Positions 15,248 through 24,669 of a DNA stretch of 64,000 bases are shown one piece after another. The translations under genes and the position numbers were made by a program. The stretch lies in contig NZ_CP126106.1 in the NCBI RefSeq assembly GCF_030123325.1, positions 3,066,001 to 3,130,000 of the forward strand, written 5' to 3'. Source of the DNA: Peribacillus simplex (lineage in GTDB: Bacteria; Bacillota; Bacilli; Bacillales; DSM-1321). The stretch's first letter is position 1, and the number at the start of each line of letters is the position of its first letter. The notes below the pieces were generated by a model. It was given only the letters and a program-made list of their open reading frames with translations, was not told where the DNA came from and made no database searches.

Positions 15248-16135
15248 TTACCATCCACGTTCCTGCATCCGTTCTGCCGGAGCTAGTTTGGAAATATCAA
15301 TTCCTTTCATTGCACTGCCCAACTCTTTTGATAACCGGCCAATCAATTCATAATCGGTGAAATATGTAGTAGCTTGAACGATTGCCGATGCGAATTTTTC
15401 TGGATTTTCAGATTTAAAAATACCAGAACCAACGAAAACGCCATCTGCTCCCAATTCCATCATCAGTGCTGCGTCTGCTGGAGTGGCAATTCCGCCAGCT
15501 GCAAAGTTAACTACAGGCAATTTACCCGTGCGTTTGATTTCTCTTAAAATTTCATAAGGGGCCCCAATATTTTTTGCCTCTGTCATTAATTCATCATCAC
15601 TCATGATGCTCACTTTACGAATTTGTGACTGTACCTTTCTCATATGACGCACAGCTTCCACAATATTACCAGTACCCGGTTCTCCTTTTGTACGAAGCAT
15701 GGATGCTCCTTCACCAATACGGCGTGCAGCTTCGCCTAAATCACGGCATCCACAAACGAATGGTACGGTGAAATCACTTTTTAGAATATGGTATTCTTCA
15801 TCAGCAGGAGTCAGTACTTCACTTTCATCGATATAATCCACACCCATGGATTCAAGGACCCTTGATTCAACAATATGGCCAATCCTTGCTTTAGCCATGA
15901 CTGGGATGGACACTGCATTCATTACTTCCTCGACAATTCGCGGATCTGCCATTCTAGCTACCCCGCCAGCCGCACGGATGTCGGAAGGAACCCTTTCCAA
16001 TGCCATGACAGCGACAGCACCGGATGCTTCTGCGATTTTTGCTTGTTCAGCGTTAATGACGTCCATAATTACGCCACCCTTTTGCATTTGTGCCATTCCT
16101 CTTTTTACTGCGTCAGTTCCTAATAATTTTTCCAT
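15248..16135 (-). CDS. pdxS: Pyridoxal 5'-phosphate synthase lyase subunit
   Basis: 295-aa TIM-barrel enzyme, near-universal sequence: KRGMAQMQKGGVIMDV at the N-terminus, ALERVPSDIRAAGGVARMAD, IPVMAKARIGHIVE with the first catalytic lysine, and the C-terminal RMQERGW. It condenses ribose 5-phosphate, glyceraldehyde 3-phosphate and ammonia into PLP. The ATG at 16135 is chosen from TAGGGGGAAGAG upstream; the 8-residue longer frame would begin before this site. Two TTAGATTT copies 9 bp apart (16163-16179) lie in the divergent promoter region shared with pdxR and could be regulator sites. Confidence 0.96.
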   Translation of the reverse strand: MEKLLGTDAVKRGMAQMQKGGVIMDVINAEQAKIAEASGAVAVMALERVPSDIRAAGGVARMADPRIVEEVMNAVSIPVMAKARIGHIVESRVLESMGVDYIDESEVLTPADEEYHILKSDFTVPFVCGCRDLGEAARRIGEGASMLRTKGEPGTGNIVEAVRHMRKVQSQIRKVSIMSDDELMTEAKNIGAPYEILREIKRTGKLPVVNFAAGGIATPADAALMMELGADGVFVGSGIFKSENPEKFASAIVQATTYFTDYELIGRLSKELGSAMKGIDISKLAPAERMQERGW

Positions 16136-16269
16136 TTCTCTTCCCCCTAATATTTGCATTTTTTAGATTTGTTAGATTTAGTATAAAAAATAGTTGACCG
16201 CATTGAAAGTGTCAGTTTTAATAAATTTAATGGGTTCAGCGTTAAATTTTTATAAAAGGTGGAAACAAA

Positions 16270-17664
16270 ATGAATATGCTTTCTTGTGATTTAAATCGGT
16301 TAAGTGAAATACCTTTGTACGAACAATTATATTCACATATTAAAAAAGAAATCATTGATGGCCGTCTTCTTTACGGCACAAAGTTGCCTTCCAAACGGAA
16401 ATTGGCAGAGTTCCTTCAAATAAGTCAAAATACTGTAGAGACTGCATATGAACAATTGACTGCCGAAGGATACGTTGAAGTCATACCAAGAAAAGGGTAC
16501 TATATTCAAACATTCGAGGATTTAGAGTATACACAAACTAACCAAGTATCCTTGGAAAAAAACAATCATAAAGAAGGAGAATTGCTGTATCATTTTCATC
16601 CCAGCCAAATTGACACGGAACACTTTCCATTTGAAAAATGGAGGAAATACACGAAAAGCAAAATCGATGAATCACATCAAGATCTTCTTTTATTGGGGGA
16701 TTCGCAAGGGGAATATGAATTAAGATGTGAAATTGCCCATTATTTGTATCATGCACGTGGTGTACAATGTGTTCCCGAACAGATCATCATTGGTGCAGGA
16801 ATGGAAATTTTATTGCAGCAGCTTGTCCTTCTATTCGATAAAAATGCCATCTATGGTGTTGAAGATCCTGGGTATCATTTGATTCACCGTATTTTACGCA
16901 GTTACCCTAATGAAGTCCATCCATTGGAAATTGATGAAGAAGGCGTAAAGGTGAACCAAATTGAAGATTCAAAGATCGACGTCGTGTATGTCACTCCCTC
17001 ACATCACTTCCCCAATGGGACGATCCTATCCGTTAACAGGCGGACGCGATTGTTGAACTGGTCCCAAGGGGCAACAAACCGCTATATTATCGAAGACGAT
17101 TATGATAGTGAATTTCGTTATAGTGGAAAAACAATTCCATCCTTACAAAGTATGGATGCTGGTGATAAGGTAATTTATTTAGGGTCGTTTTCCAAATCAT
17201 TGATGCCATCGATCCGGATCAGTTATATGGTTCTTCCCGCTCCATTGTTACAACTGCATCAACAGGAATTATCTTTTTACCATTCCACCGTTTCTCGGAT
17301 TGATCAGCATGTGTTGACACAGTTCATGAAGGAAGGGGATTTCGAAAAGCATTTGAATCGAATGAGGAAAGTTTACCGTCGCAAGTTGGATAAAGTGATC
17401 GATCTGTTTAAACCACATAAACAAATAAAGATCATTGGTGAACGGTCAGGATTGCATATCGTCCTCATCGTTAAGAACGGCATGGATGAAGAGACACTTA
17501 TTCAAAAGGCAAACGAAAATCATATTAAAATTTATGGACTATCGACATATTCTATTGAAAAAATTGATGAAAACCCTCCAAAAATCATATTAGGCTTTGC
17601 TGGGATCCCGGAATCCGAATTGGAAAAGGCCATTCACCTTTTATTGACCTCATGGGGTTTATAA
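16270..17664 (+). CDS. pdxR: MocR-family regulator of PLP synthesis (GntR HTH + aminotransferase-like domain)
   Basis: 464-aa protein. Residues about 15-80 form a GntR winged helix (YEQLYSHIKKEIIDGRLLYG, TKLPSKRKLAEFLQISQNTV); from about 110 onward it has a fold-type I aminotransferase domain with the PLP lysine in GSFSKSLMPSIRISY and the EDDYDSEFRY segment. Divergent from pdxS, as PdxR usually is. By family knowledge PdxR activates pdxST and represses itself, with PLP as effector. AAGGTGG precedes the ATG. Ends at a perfect terminator. Confidence 0.93.
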   Translation: MNMLSCDLNRLSEIPLYEQLYSHIKKEIIDGRLLYGTKLPSKRKLAEFLQISQNTVETAYEQLTAEGYVEVIPRKGYYIQTFEDLEYTQTNQVSLEKNNHKEGELLYHFHPSQIDTEHFPFEKWRKYTKSKIDESHQDLLLLGDSQGEYELRCEIAHYLYHARGVQCVPEQIIIGAGMEILLQQLVLLFDKNAIYGVEDPGYHLIHRILRSYPNEVHPLEIDEEGVKVNQIEDSKIDVVYVTPSHHFPNGTILSVNRRTRLLNWSQGATNRYIIEDDYDSEFRYSGKTIPSLQSMDAGDKVIYLGSFSKSLMPSIRISYMVLPAPLLQLHQQELSFYHSTVSRIDQHVLTQFMKEGDFEKHLNRMRKVYRRKLDKVIDLFKPHKQIKIIGERSGLHIVLIVKNGMDEETLIQKANENHIKIYGLSTYSIEKIDENPPKIILGFAGIPESELEKAIHLLLTSWGL

Positions 17665-17670
17665 ACAAAA

Positions 17671-17700
17671 AAGAAGTTCACTGTCGTGAACTTCTTTTTT
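17671..17700 (+). terminator. Terminator of pdxR
   Basis: AAGAAGTTCAC-tgtc-GTGAACTTCTT followed by TTTT, 7 bp after the pdxR stop. Confidence 0.92.
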
Positions 17701-17949
17701 GTTTGTCGAACTAAATGAGGTTCTGAATTGTCTCATCCCTATTCCCTTTATGGTTTTAATACAAGACTTTTATTTGTGATGAAAGAGAAATTTGCGACCC
17801 TCCTGCCGAATGTCATTTAAATATTCATTCCTAAATTGCCGGTTGAATCGTCAGCAATCAAATATTTTTTTAAAATAGCTCATTGTATTCATCACTCGCA
17901 AGCATTCCATAAACCGCAATAAAGATTTCACTTTTTACGAATAATCAGC

Positions 17950-19695
17950 TTAGAAAGTTAAATTGACTTTTAATTTCCCTCGCACGCTATTAATGAACCA
18001 AATTTCCTCAGCGTTATTCAGGTCATCCTTTGAAATGGGTTTTTCTTTGATTTCCTTCTTCCTGATCAAGTCTTGACGGTATGTTCCAGCAAGGAGACCT
18101 GAGTCCACAGGAGGGGTATAGAGGTCACCATTTATCTTCACCACTACATTTCCGTTCGTGAATTCGGTGATGAATCCTTCTTCATTCCAAAGCAGTACAT
18201 CCTGGAAGTCGGGATTATTAATCTGGAAGCCTTCATATACATCACGATTGGTGGTCTTATGAAATAGAAATGGATTTGCACTTGATATGGGAGCTTCAGC
18301 CAAGATGGCCTTAAATTCTGAATCAAGGGGCTTGATTGCTTGTCCGGAGACTTCAATTTCACCATTTTCATTAAGTAGTACCCTTACCTTTTGCAACGTC
18401 CCATGGTTTAATTCCGCATACTTTTGGAGCAGATCTCTTAAATACGATTCAGAGAATCGGTAATCGAAGTAATCAGCGGATTGTTTCATCCGATCGATAT
18501 GATCATTCAACAAATAATATTCGCCATCCTTGAGTTTCATCGATTCCAAAAGTTTGTAAGCAGGCCTTTCCACCGTCAATAATTTGGCTTTTAAAAAGGC
18601 TTCGTCATATTCTTCCGTTAACTCGGAATCCCAAGTGATTCCCCCTCCTACCCCATACTCAGCTTTCCCTGTTGCCTTATCGATCACGACTGTACGAATC
18701 GGCACATTAAAAACGGCTTCGGATTCAGGGGTGATAAACCCGATTGCACCGCAATAAACTTCACGTGGTGAATTCTCGATATCAGCGATGATTTCCATCG
18801 TTTTTATTTTAGGTGCACCTGTTATCGATCCACATGGAAAAAGGGCCTTGAATATATCAATGATTGTTGTTTCGGGATTCGTATCGGCTGTAATCGTGGA
18901 TGTCATTTGCCAAACGGTCGGATATTTTTCAATTGCCTTAAGCTGTGGAACCTTGACACTTCCAGGTTCTGCAATCATTCCCAAATCATTTCTGAGCAAA
19001 TCCACAATCATGTAATTTTCAGCTTGATTCTTTTCCGAGGCTGCTAACCAGTCTGCATTGAGCTGATCCATTTTCAGTGTCGTTCCCCGTTTTACCGTTC
19101 CTTTCATGGGGCGAGTAATCAGCTGACCATCTTCCCAACGGAAAAACAACTCGGGTGAAGCCGATAGGATTCGATGTGTCCCCACATTCAAATAAGCACT
19201 ATAGTTCGAGCGTTGGGCTCTCTTCAAGCGATCAAAGAAAGCGAAGTCATCTCCTTCGAACTGGGATTGCAAACGCATCGTATAATTGACTTGATACGTA
19301 TTGCCTTTCTCGATTTCGGATTTTATTCTTTGAAACCCGGAATGATAGGTATTTGAATCCGTTTCTGATTGCCAGTCAGCTAAATTAAATGCCCCGGTCA
19401 TTTTTTCAGGTAATTCTTCTGGTTTATCAAAAATCCCGAACCATAATAATGGCATTTTGGCACCATCTTTTACTTTAAAAGATTTTTCAAAAGCAGGTGC
19501 AGCTTCATAGGAAACATATCCCGCCGCGTAATGCCCCTGTTGAATCGCTTCCTGTACTTTTTGGAATTTGGGAAGGACATCCCCGATTGAATGGGCGGTT
19601 AACACTTTTTTCGGGTTCGTAAAATAAAGGGGCCGGCTGTCACCTTGCTTATCTGTGAAGTGAAATATTAAGGATATAGGATCTTCTCGTTTCAT
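17950..19695 (-). CDS. pabB: Fused aminodeoxychorismate synthase component I / aminodeoxychorismate lyase (PabB-PabC)
   Basis: 581-aa two-domain enzyme. Residues about 90-365 are the chorismate-binding domain: YQVNYTMRLQ, NQAENYMIVDLLRNDLG, GSITGAPKIKTMEII and EYGVGGGITWDS. After residue about 385 a class IV aminotransferase/lyase domain follows (LNDHIDRMKQSADYFDY, VRVLLNENGEIE, LLAGTYRQDLI). It converts chorismate to aminodeoxychorismate and then to 4-aminobenzoate for folate; a PabA glutaminase must be supplied elsewhere. The fusion is known in many bacteria but differs from the separate pabB and pabC of the B. subtilis folate operon, so this may be a second or non-operonic route. The ATG follows CAGGAGAG. 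Confidence 0.92.
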   Translation of the reverse strand: MKREDPISLIFHFTDKQGDSRPLYFTNPKKVLTAHSIGDVLPKFQKVQEAIQQGHYAAGYVSYEAAPAFEKSFKVKDGAKMPLLWFGIFDKPEELPEKMTGAFNLADWQSETDSNTYHSGFQRIKSEIEKGNTYQVNYTMRLQSQFEGDDFAFFDRLKRAQRSNYSAYLNVGTHRILSASPELFFRWEDGQLITRPMKGTVKRGTTLKMDQLNADWLAASEKNQAENYMIVDLLRNDLGMIAEPGSVKVPQLKAIEKYPTVWQMTSTITADTNPETTIIDIFKALFPCGSITGAPKIKTMEIIADIENSPREVYCGAIGFITPESEAVFNVPIRTVVIDKATGKAEYGVGGGITWDSELTEEYDEAFLKAKLLTVERPAYKLLESMKLKDGEYYLLNDHIDRMKQSADYFDYRFSESYLRDLLQKYAELNHGTLQKVRVLLNENGEIEVSGQAIKPLDSEFKAILAEAPISSANPFLFHKTTNRDVYEGFQINNPDFQDVLLWNEEGFITEFTNGNVVVKINGDLYTPPVDSGLLAGTYRQDLIRKKEIKEKPISKDDLNNAEEIWFINSVRGKLKVNLTF

Positions 19696-19742
19696 TCTTC
19701 TCTCCTGACTTTGTTTATGAAGACAATCGGTATGTATTTTAT

Positions 19743-19774
19743 AAAAAAGCTTGCAGACACGTAATCTGCAAGCT
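19743..19774 (-). terminator. Terminator of the LLM oxidoreductase pair
   Basis: AGCTTGCAGA / TCTGCAAGCT with a 7-nt loop, followed on the minus strand by TTTTTAT, 14 bp after the stop of the first LLM gene. Confidence 0.9.
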
Positions 19775-19787
19775 CATTCCTTGACAC

Positions 19788-20810
19788 TTATTTCATTCCA
19801 GTAACTTCTGCAATGATTTCATAAGAACGAAGGCGTGCATCCTGATCATAAATGGCAGAGTTTATAATCATTTCATCCGCCTGTGTTTCATTTAAAAATG
19901 CCTGCAACTGCTCTTTAACCTCTTTTGGATTTCCTATAATGGAAGCGTTCAGCTGTTTCATGACAATGGCCTTTTCATATTCTGTCCAAAGGCCTTCCAT
20001 CGTATCAACTGGAGGAGCAAGTTGACCAGGCGTGTTCCGTATCAAATTCAAGAACTGCTGTTGATAAGATGTAGCAATCCTTTGCGCTTCTTCCGTAGTA
20101 TCAGCTGCAAATACATTGATACCAACCATGACATAAGGTTTATCGAGAACGTCTGATGGTTGGAAATTATTGCGGTAACGAGCTAATGCTGGTTGAGTAT
20201 TTTCAGGGGAAAAATGGCTTGCAAATGAAAATGGCAATCCCAGCTGTGCTGATAATGCTGCACTGAAGCCGCTTGAACCAAGCAGCCAAATCGGGATATC
20301 CTGTCCTTCGCCAGGGATGGCGCGAACACGATTATGTTTAGAATCCGCATCTAAGTAGCTACGGAGCTGTGCCAATTGTTCAGGAAAATCCTGGCCGTTA
20401 TTACGCACATCACCCCGGAGTGCCATGGCTGTAAATTGGTCGCTTCCCGGAGCACGCCCCAGTCCTAAATCTATTCTACCAGGATACATTGCTTCCAATG
20501 TTCCAAATTGTTCTGCGATAACGAGCGGTGCATGATTCGGTAGCATTATGCCTCCAGAACCCACACGAATTCTTTCCGTCCTACCTGCAACATAGCCTAT
20601 AAGCACGGACGTTGCAGAGCTTGCAATCCCAGGCATGCTATGGTGTTCTGCAACCCAGAAACGATTGTAATTCCATTGCTCCGCTTGTTTAGCTAATTCT
20701 ACTGTATTTTTAAAAGCTCCCGAAACTGTACCACCCTCAACGATAGAAGCCAGATCCAGAACGGAAAAAGAAATGTCGCTAAGTTTTTTTGCATGTTGAT
20801 CAGCATTCAT
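19788..20810 (-). CDS. LLM-class flavin-dependent monooxygenase (luciferase-like)
   Basis: 340-aa TIM-barrel flavin oxidoreductase. FWVAEHHSMPGIASS near residue 52, RIRVGSGGIMLPNHAPL near residue 81, RIDLGLGRAPGSDQ near residue 113 and the C-terminal EMIINSAIYD are the usual landmarks of the MsnO8-like branch. It uses reduced flavin and O2 on an unknown substrate. It lies downstream of a second, clearly related LLM gene (93-bp gap, same strand), pointing to tandem duplication. The nearby SsuE-like FMN reductase could supply FMNH2; this is inference. Confidence 0.9.
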   Translation of the reverse strand: MNADQHAKKLSDISFSVLDLASIVEGGTVSGAFKNTVELAKQAEQWNYNRFWVAEHHSMPGIASSATSVLIGYVAGRTERIRVGSGGIMLPNHAPLVIAEQFGTLEAMYPGRIDLGLGRAPGSDQFTAMALRGDVRNNGQDFPEQLAQLRSYLDADSKHNRVRAIPGEGQDIPIWLLGSSGFSAALSAQLGLPFSFASHFSPENTQPALARYRNNFQPSDVLDKPYVMVGINVFAADTTEEAQRIATSYQQQFLNLIRNTPGQLAPPVDTMEGLWTEYEKAIVMKQLNASIIGNPKEVKEQLQAFLNETQADEMIINSAIYDQDARLRSYEIIAEVTGMK

Positions 20811-20903
20811 ATCTTCATCTTCTTTCTTTCAATTATGATTAATTGGACGCAAAGCCATCATATAGAAAATGCACACAAAATGCACATAAAATGCTCGAAG
20901 GGA

Positions 20904-21902
20904 TTAGCTGTTAAGAATTTCCCTGGCAATCAAACGAAACGAATTAAGCCGATCCTCCAACTTATGAGTGATGGTCATCAGCATCATTTCATCTGCTTGA
21001 TATTTCTCCTGAATCTCAAAAAGCCGATACTTCACTTGTGAAGGCGTACCAAAAATCAGTTTTTTATTCATGGTTTCCATCAGTGCTTTTTCTTTTTCAG
21101 TCCAAACATGATTCATTACCTCTTCTATACTTGGAACCTGCTTTCTTTCCCCTTGCCCACTTTGAATTTTCCATAGAATGTTGCTAAGAGCGATTTCTTT
21201 CGCACGTTCCTCCGTTTCAGCACATATGGCCGAAACCGTAACGATCGTTTTAGGTGCTTTAAGTAGCCCTTTTATTTGAAAGTCCTCACGGTACTGGTGA
21301 AAACTCTGTACGCCATCACTTTCACTCATGAATTCACCAAACGCGTATGCAGTGCCATTCTCTGCGGCAAGTTTTGCACTTTTCCCGCTTGTTCCCAATA
21401 TCCATGGTTCAGGCGGTACCATTGGGATAGGAGCAGCAGAGACATTTGAAAAAGGATGTTCTTTCGGAAATTCATCTCTTAGAAAATACAAAAGTTCTTG
21501 AACAAGTTCTGGCATTTTGTAAACATTCTGAAGAAAATTATCTGATAATGCCATCGTTGCTTCGGCAGATCCACCGGGAGCACGCCCCAGTCCCATATCA
21601 ATCCGTCCTGGAAAAAGTGTGGCTAGCATATTATAAGTCTCTGCTATCCTATATGGCTTATAATGCGGAAGCAGCACTGCCCCTGATCCAATCCGGATAT
21701 TTTTTGTTTGTCCACCAATGTAGCTTATTAAAACCTCTGGAACGGAACAGGCCAATCCCGGCAGATCATGATGTTCAGTTAACCAGATTCTGCTATAACC
21801 AAGTCTATCCCCTTCTTGTGCTAGTTGTAGTGATGCCTGCAATGCTTCTTGTGCTGACTGTCCCGATGCAATTGGGGATTGATCCAAAATGCTCAGTTTC
21901 AT
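20904..21902 (-). CDS. LLM-class flavin-dependent monooxygenase, second copy
   Basis: 332-aa protein of the same subfamily as its neighbour: starts MKLSILDQSPIASGQSA, then IWLTEHHDLPGLACS, RIGSGAVLLPHYKPYRIAE, RIDMGLGRAPGG and the C-terminal EMMLMTITHKLEDR. The two proteins can be aligned by eye over their whole length but are clearly diverged, so the duplication is old or they were acquired separately. First gene of the pair, with no strong terminator before the second, so an operon is likely. Substrate unknown. Confidence 0.9.
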   Translation of the reverse strand: MKLSILDQSPIASGQSAQEALQASLQLAQEGDRLGYSRIWLTEHHDLPGLACSVPEVLISYIGGQTKNIRIGSGAVLLPHYKPYRIAETYNMLATLFPGRIDMGLGRAPGGSAEATMALSDNFLQNVYKMPELVQELLYFLRDEFPKEHPFSNVSAAPIPMVPPEPWILGTSGKSAKLAAENGTAYAFGEFMSESDGVQSFHQYREDFQIKGLLKAPKTIVTVSAICAETEERAKEIALSNILWKIQSGQGERKQVPSIEEVMNHVWTEKEKALMETMNKKLIFGTPSQVKYRLFEIQEKYQADEMMLMTITHKLEDRLNSFRLIAREILNS

Positions 21903-22160
21903 TTTGTTACCGCCTTTCTTGGCTTTCGTAACTTAATGGTAAATCATAACTAGTCGAAAGTCGCATGAAACGCTTGCTTTGTTATGTTAGTTTGCAGCCT
22001 TTAACGGAAATTATAAGGAGTTATAACCAAATTGGAGAGTAGAAGTGAATAATATATTCTAACGAGGTGTTTGGTTTAATATATAAATTACGGAGGTGAC
22101 TTAAGGAGTCATCTCATTACTTATTCTATCGAGGTTTTTTTTGGAATAAATGCAAATGAA

Positions 22161-22183
22161 GAAAAGCCCTTTTTAAGGGCCTT
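22161..22183 (-). terminator. Terminator of the SF1 helicase gene
   Basis: GCCCTT-ttt-AAGGGC stem followed on the minus strand by TTTTC, 8 bp after the helicase stop. Confidence 0.7.
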
Positions 22184-22190
22184 CCCGAAG

Positions 22191-24437
22191 CTATTCACTT
22201 TTTTTGAATTGTGATAGTAATTCATCTGCCATTATTTGCGAATCCAAACGAGCCGCTATAAATGGGGGCTGAACCCGATTATTGGACTCTACGGGCAAAC
22301 CTAGCCAGACAACTCTTTTATCAAAGATGATAAAGGAAAAGGAAACAGGTGAATAAATAAAATGATCAGAGCTGATATCAGGGTTTCTTTTTGCTGAAAT
22401 GATTGTCAATTTCACTGCAGGGTTTCGTTTCATTAAATAATGCTGCCATTCTTCAGACAAACTGTTCAAATCCGGAACAGCGATAACCATCTCTTGTTTT
22501 GTCGATTCAATATCCTTCTGAAAGTCCCCCAATTTACGTGCATGCATCCATTGCAATCTCGGGTGCTGGTGTTTAACCCATTTTCCAATGTCTTTCTTTG
22601 ATACAATCTGATCATTTTGAGTTTGATGATCGACAAGCTGACGAAGTGTTTTGCTGCGGTAAACGTGTTTGTTAACAAATGAAGTGTCGCATACATGTAC
22701 GAACTTACCCTTAGTCCTTGTTATGGCCACGTTAATGAGCCTTTCACTTTCTCTCCCTGTCAATAACATTCCAGCCCTGTTTTGCGGGTAACTATCAACA
22801 GTGTCAAAGATCATCATCTCACGTTCACTTCCCTGGAAACGATGTACAGTTGCAGCGATAATATCCGCCGTTTGCCGTTCTTTTTCATATAAGTCATCCA
22901 ATAGTTTTTCCATCAAGTCTGCCTGAGCACGATAAGGGGCAACATATCCAATGGATCTTGATCCGCCCACATAAGCTTCATGAATCAGTTGAAAAGATAA
23001 AAGCAATTGCCATAAATTCATTCTCGAGTGGGATGTCCGTTCAGTGATGCAATATTCCCCTGCTAAGCTAGTATCGAGAAGTGCTGCTGCCTTATTGGCA
23101 AAGGGTTCGGACAGCATTATGCCCTCCCTGCTAGTCGCAACACTCTTATGATCGCCAACAAAATTGTTATAGACGACACGATTAGTGAATGCTGAAATAT
23201 CCGGATGCATGCGGCGCTGTTCCTTTAATAGGAATAAATGAGGATGAAGTTCTCCTTCTTCAACAGACTGGGCGACACCGGACCTATGAAATATGTCTTC
23301 CTTCAGCCAAAGTTTCACGAGGGAATCACGAGCCGAAGCTATAGGTGGCAATTGTTTGAAATCACCACAAACGATCATATGCTTGGCTAACGCTGCAGCA
23401 AAAGCTACCTGAGGTACGTAAGCCATACTCGCTTCGTCCAAAATAACCAGATCATACTCTTTTTGATAAACCGTTTCGTCATTTGCGGCTTTAGCCAAGG
23501 TAGTCCCGATGACTTTTGCTTCTTTTACGATTTGAATCTCTTTTTGGCGGATTTTCTCCAAGACTTTGGCCAGCTTTTTTTCTATCTCAATTAATTGATC
23601 TGTATCCCTTTTACTGAAGGACCCAGCCAAGTCATACTTTAATAGACGTTTTTCTTCGCCAAGCTCTTCTTTTTCTTTAACTAATGTCGGTTCATGCTTA
23701 CCTAATAATTGCCCTGTCACAATATCATCATGGATGGCTAGTGAGTCACCGATTTGAGATCCATAGCGAAGCACATCGCCTTCTTTGAAACGATCTTTCT
23801 TTTTAATGAATGACGAAATTTCTGCCATCAAAACATCGACAGCCTGGTTGCTATGGGACAAAACCAGAACTTTTTTATCTTGAAAATAATGATTGGCTAC
23901 TGTACGAGCCAAAGTATAGGTTTTTCCTGTACCAGGGGGTCCCCAAACAAAAGTGACAGGATTGAACTTCGAGCGCGCATATAATTCTTTCACACTGCTT
24001 TGTTTTTCATTTAAAGGATGTTTTTGGGGCATGGACGGATCCATCAGGCGTTTGATCCGAAGTCTTTTCCTTTTGCTTCTCTTGATTTCATCCAAGCGGA
24101 CAATCAATTGTTCCAGCAACTCCCAGGGATCATGGTATAAAAAGGCTTCACCGATCATATCGCCTAACGAACGATCAAATACAATGATTATACTTTTCCC
24201 CTCTGATGATAGGATTCTTCCATCCTGTTTAATCCCTCCCCATTCCAGTCGAACCAGGGAACCGACAGGGATTTTTACCGATGAACCTGTTTCAAAATAA
24301 TAATTGAAAGAACCATCACTTGTAAGCAGATGGCCGTTTGAAACCAGGTATTTTGTGCTGCCATACTTTTTCAAATGCAGGATCTCAAGTTGAAGCGCCT
24401 GCTGCCATTCTTTTATATAATTTACTGTCGAATTCAT
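22191..24437 (-). CDS. Superfamily 1 (Upf1-like) helicase with C-terminal PLD-like domain
   Basis: 748-aa protein. Residues about 1-115 are a beta-rich N-terminal domain. The helicase core has Walker A GPPGTGKTYTLART near residue 166, VLSHSNQAVDVLM (Ia), LVILDEASMA (II), VCGDFKQLPPIA (III), KEQRRMHPDIS (IV), ATVHRFQGSEREMMIFD (V) and NVAITRTKGKFVHV (VI). After residue about 630 a region with HARKLGDFQKDIE and SAKRNPDISSDHFIY resembles the phospholipase D-like fold but has no HKD pair, so it is probably a non-catalytic nucleic-acid or protein binding part. Role in DNA or RNA metabolism is not known. Stand-alone gene with no defence-type partner next to it. Confidence 0.88.
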   Translation of the reverse strand: MNSTVNYIKEWQQALQLEILHLKKYGSTKYLVSNGHLLTSDGSFNYYFETGSSVKIPVGSLVRLEWGGIKQDGRILSSEGKSIIIVFDRSLGDMIGEAFLYHDPWELLEQLIVRLDEIKRSKRKRLRIKRLMDPSMPQKHPLNEKQSSVKELYARSKFNPVTFVWGPPGTGKTYTLARTVANHYFQDKKVLVLSHSNQAVDVLMAEISSFIKKKDRFKEGDVLRYGSQIGDSLAIHDDIVTGQLLGKHEPTLVKEKEELGEEKRLLKYDLAGSFSKRDTDQLIEIEKKLAKVLEKIRQKEIQIVKEAKVIGTTLAKAANDETVYQKEYDLVILDEASMAYVPQVAFAAALAKHMIVCGDFKQLPPIASARDSLVKLWLKEDIFHRSGVAQSVEEGELHPHLFLLKEQRRMHPDISAFTNRVVYNNFVGDHKSVATSREGIMLSEPFANKAAALLDTSLAGEYCITERTSHSRMNLWQLLLSFQLIHEAYVGGSRSIGYVAPYRAQADLMEKLLDDLYEKERQTADIIAATVHRFQGSEREMMIFDTVDSYPQNRAGMLLTGRESERLINVAITRTKGKFVHVCDTSFVNKHVYRSKTLRQLVDHQTQNDQIVSKKDIGKWVKHQHPRLQWMHARKLGDFQKDIESTKQEMVIAVPDLNSLSEEWQHYLMKRNPAVKLTIISAKRNPDISSDHFIYSPVSFSFIIFDKRVVWLGLPVESNNRVQPPFIAARLDSQIMADELLSQFKKSE

Positions 24438-24564
24438 TTTTCACTTTCCTCACAAAATATGCCATTTAAGTACAAAGAAACTGGCCCATTGGCTAGGCTC
24501 CGATGTTTAAAATAACGCTGTCACCATGACTTTTTTCGCGAATTACCTGTTTCTTCAGCATATA

Positions 24565-24592
24565 AAATAAGGCCCAATCTATTGATTGGGCC
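24565..24592 (-). terminator. Terminator of pepF
   Basis: GGCCCAAT-ctattg-ATTGGGCC stem, followed on the minus strand by TTATTTTAT. Lies about 75 bp after the pepF stop. Confidence 0.8.
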
Positions 24593-24669
24593 TTTCCTAC
24601 GCCAATGTTTTAACTATAGCATTTTTTATAACATCATACCATGGGCTCTTTTGGAAGAAATGGTTTAGA

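Noticed and set aside
17775..17930. Minus-strand frame between pabB and pdxR reading MECLRVMNTMSYFKKIF, then a stop, then RFNRQFRNEYLNDIR
   Set aside because: Interrupted by an in-frame stop, no ribosome binding site, no family match.
22030..22140. Loose direct repeat (ATTCTAACGAGG / ATTCTATCGAGG) and small hairpin upstream of the second LLM gene
   Set aside because: Short, imperfect and without known counterpart; likely chance in AT-rich sequence.
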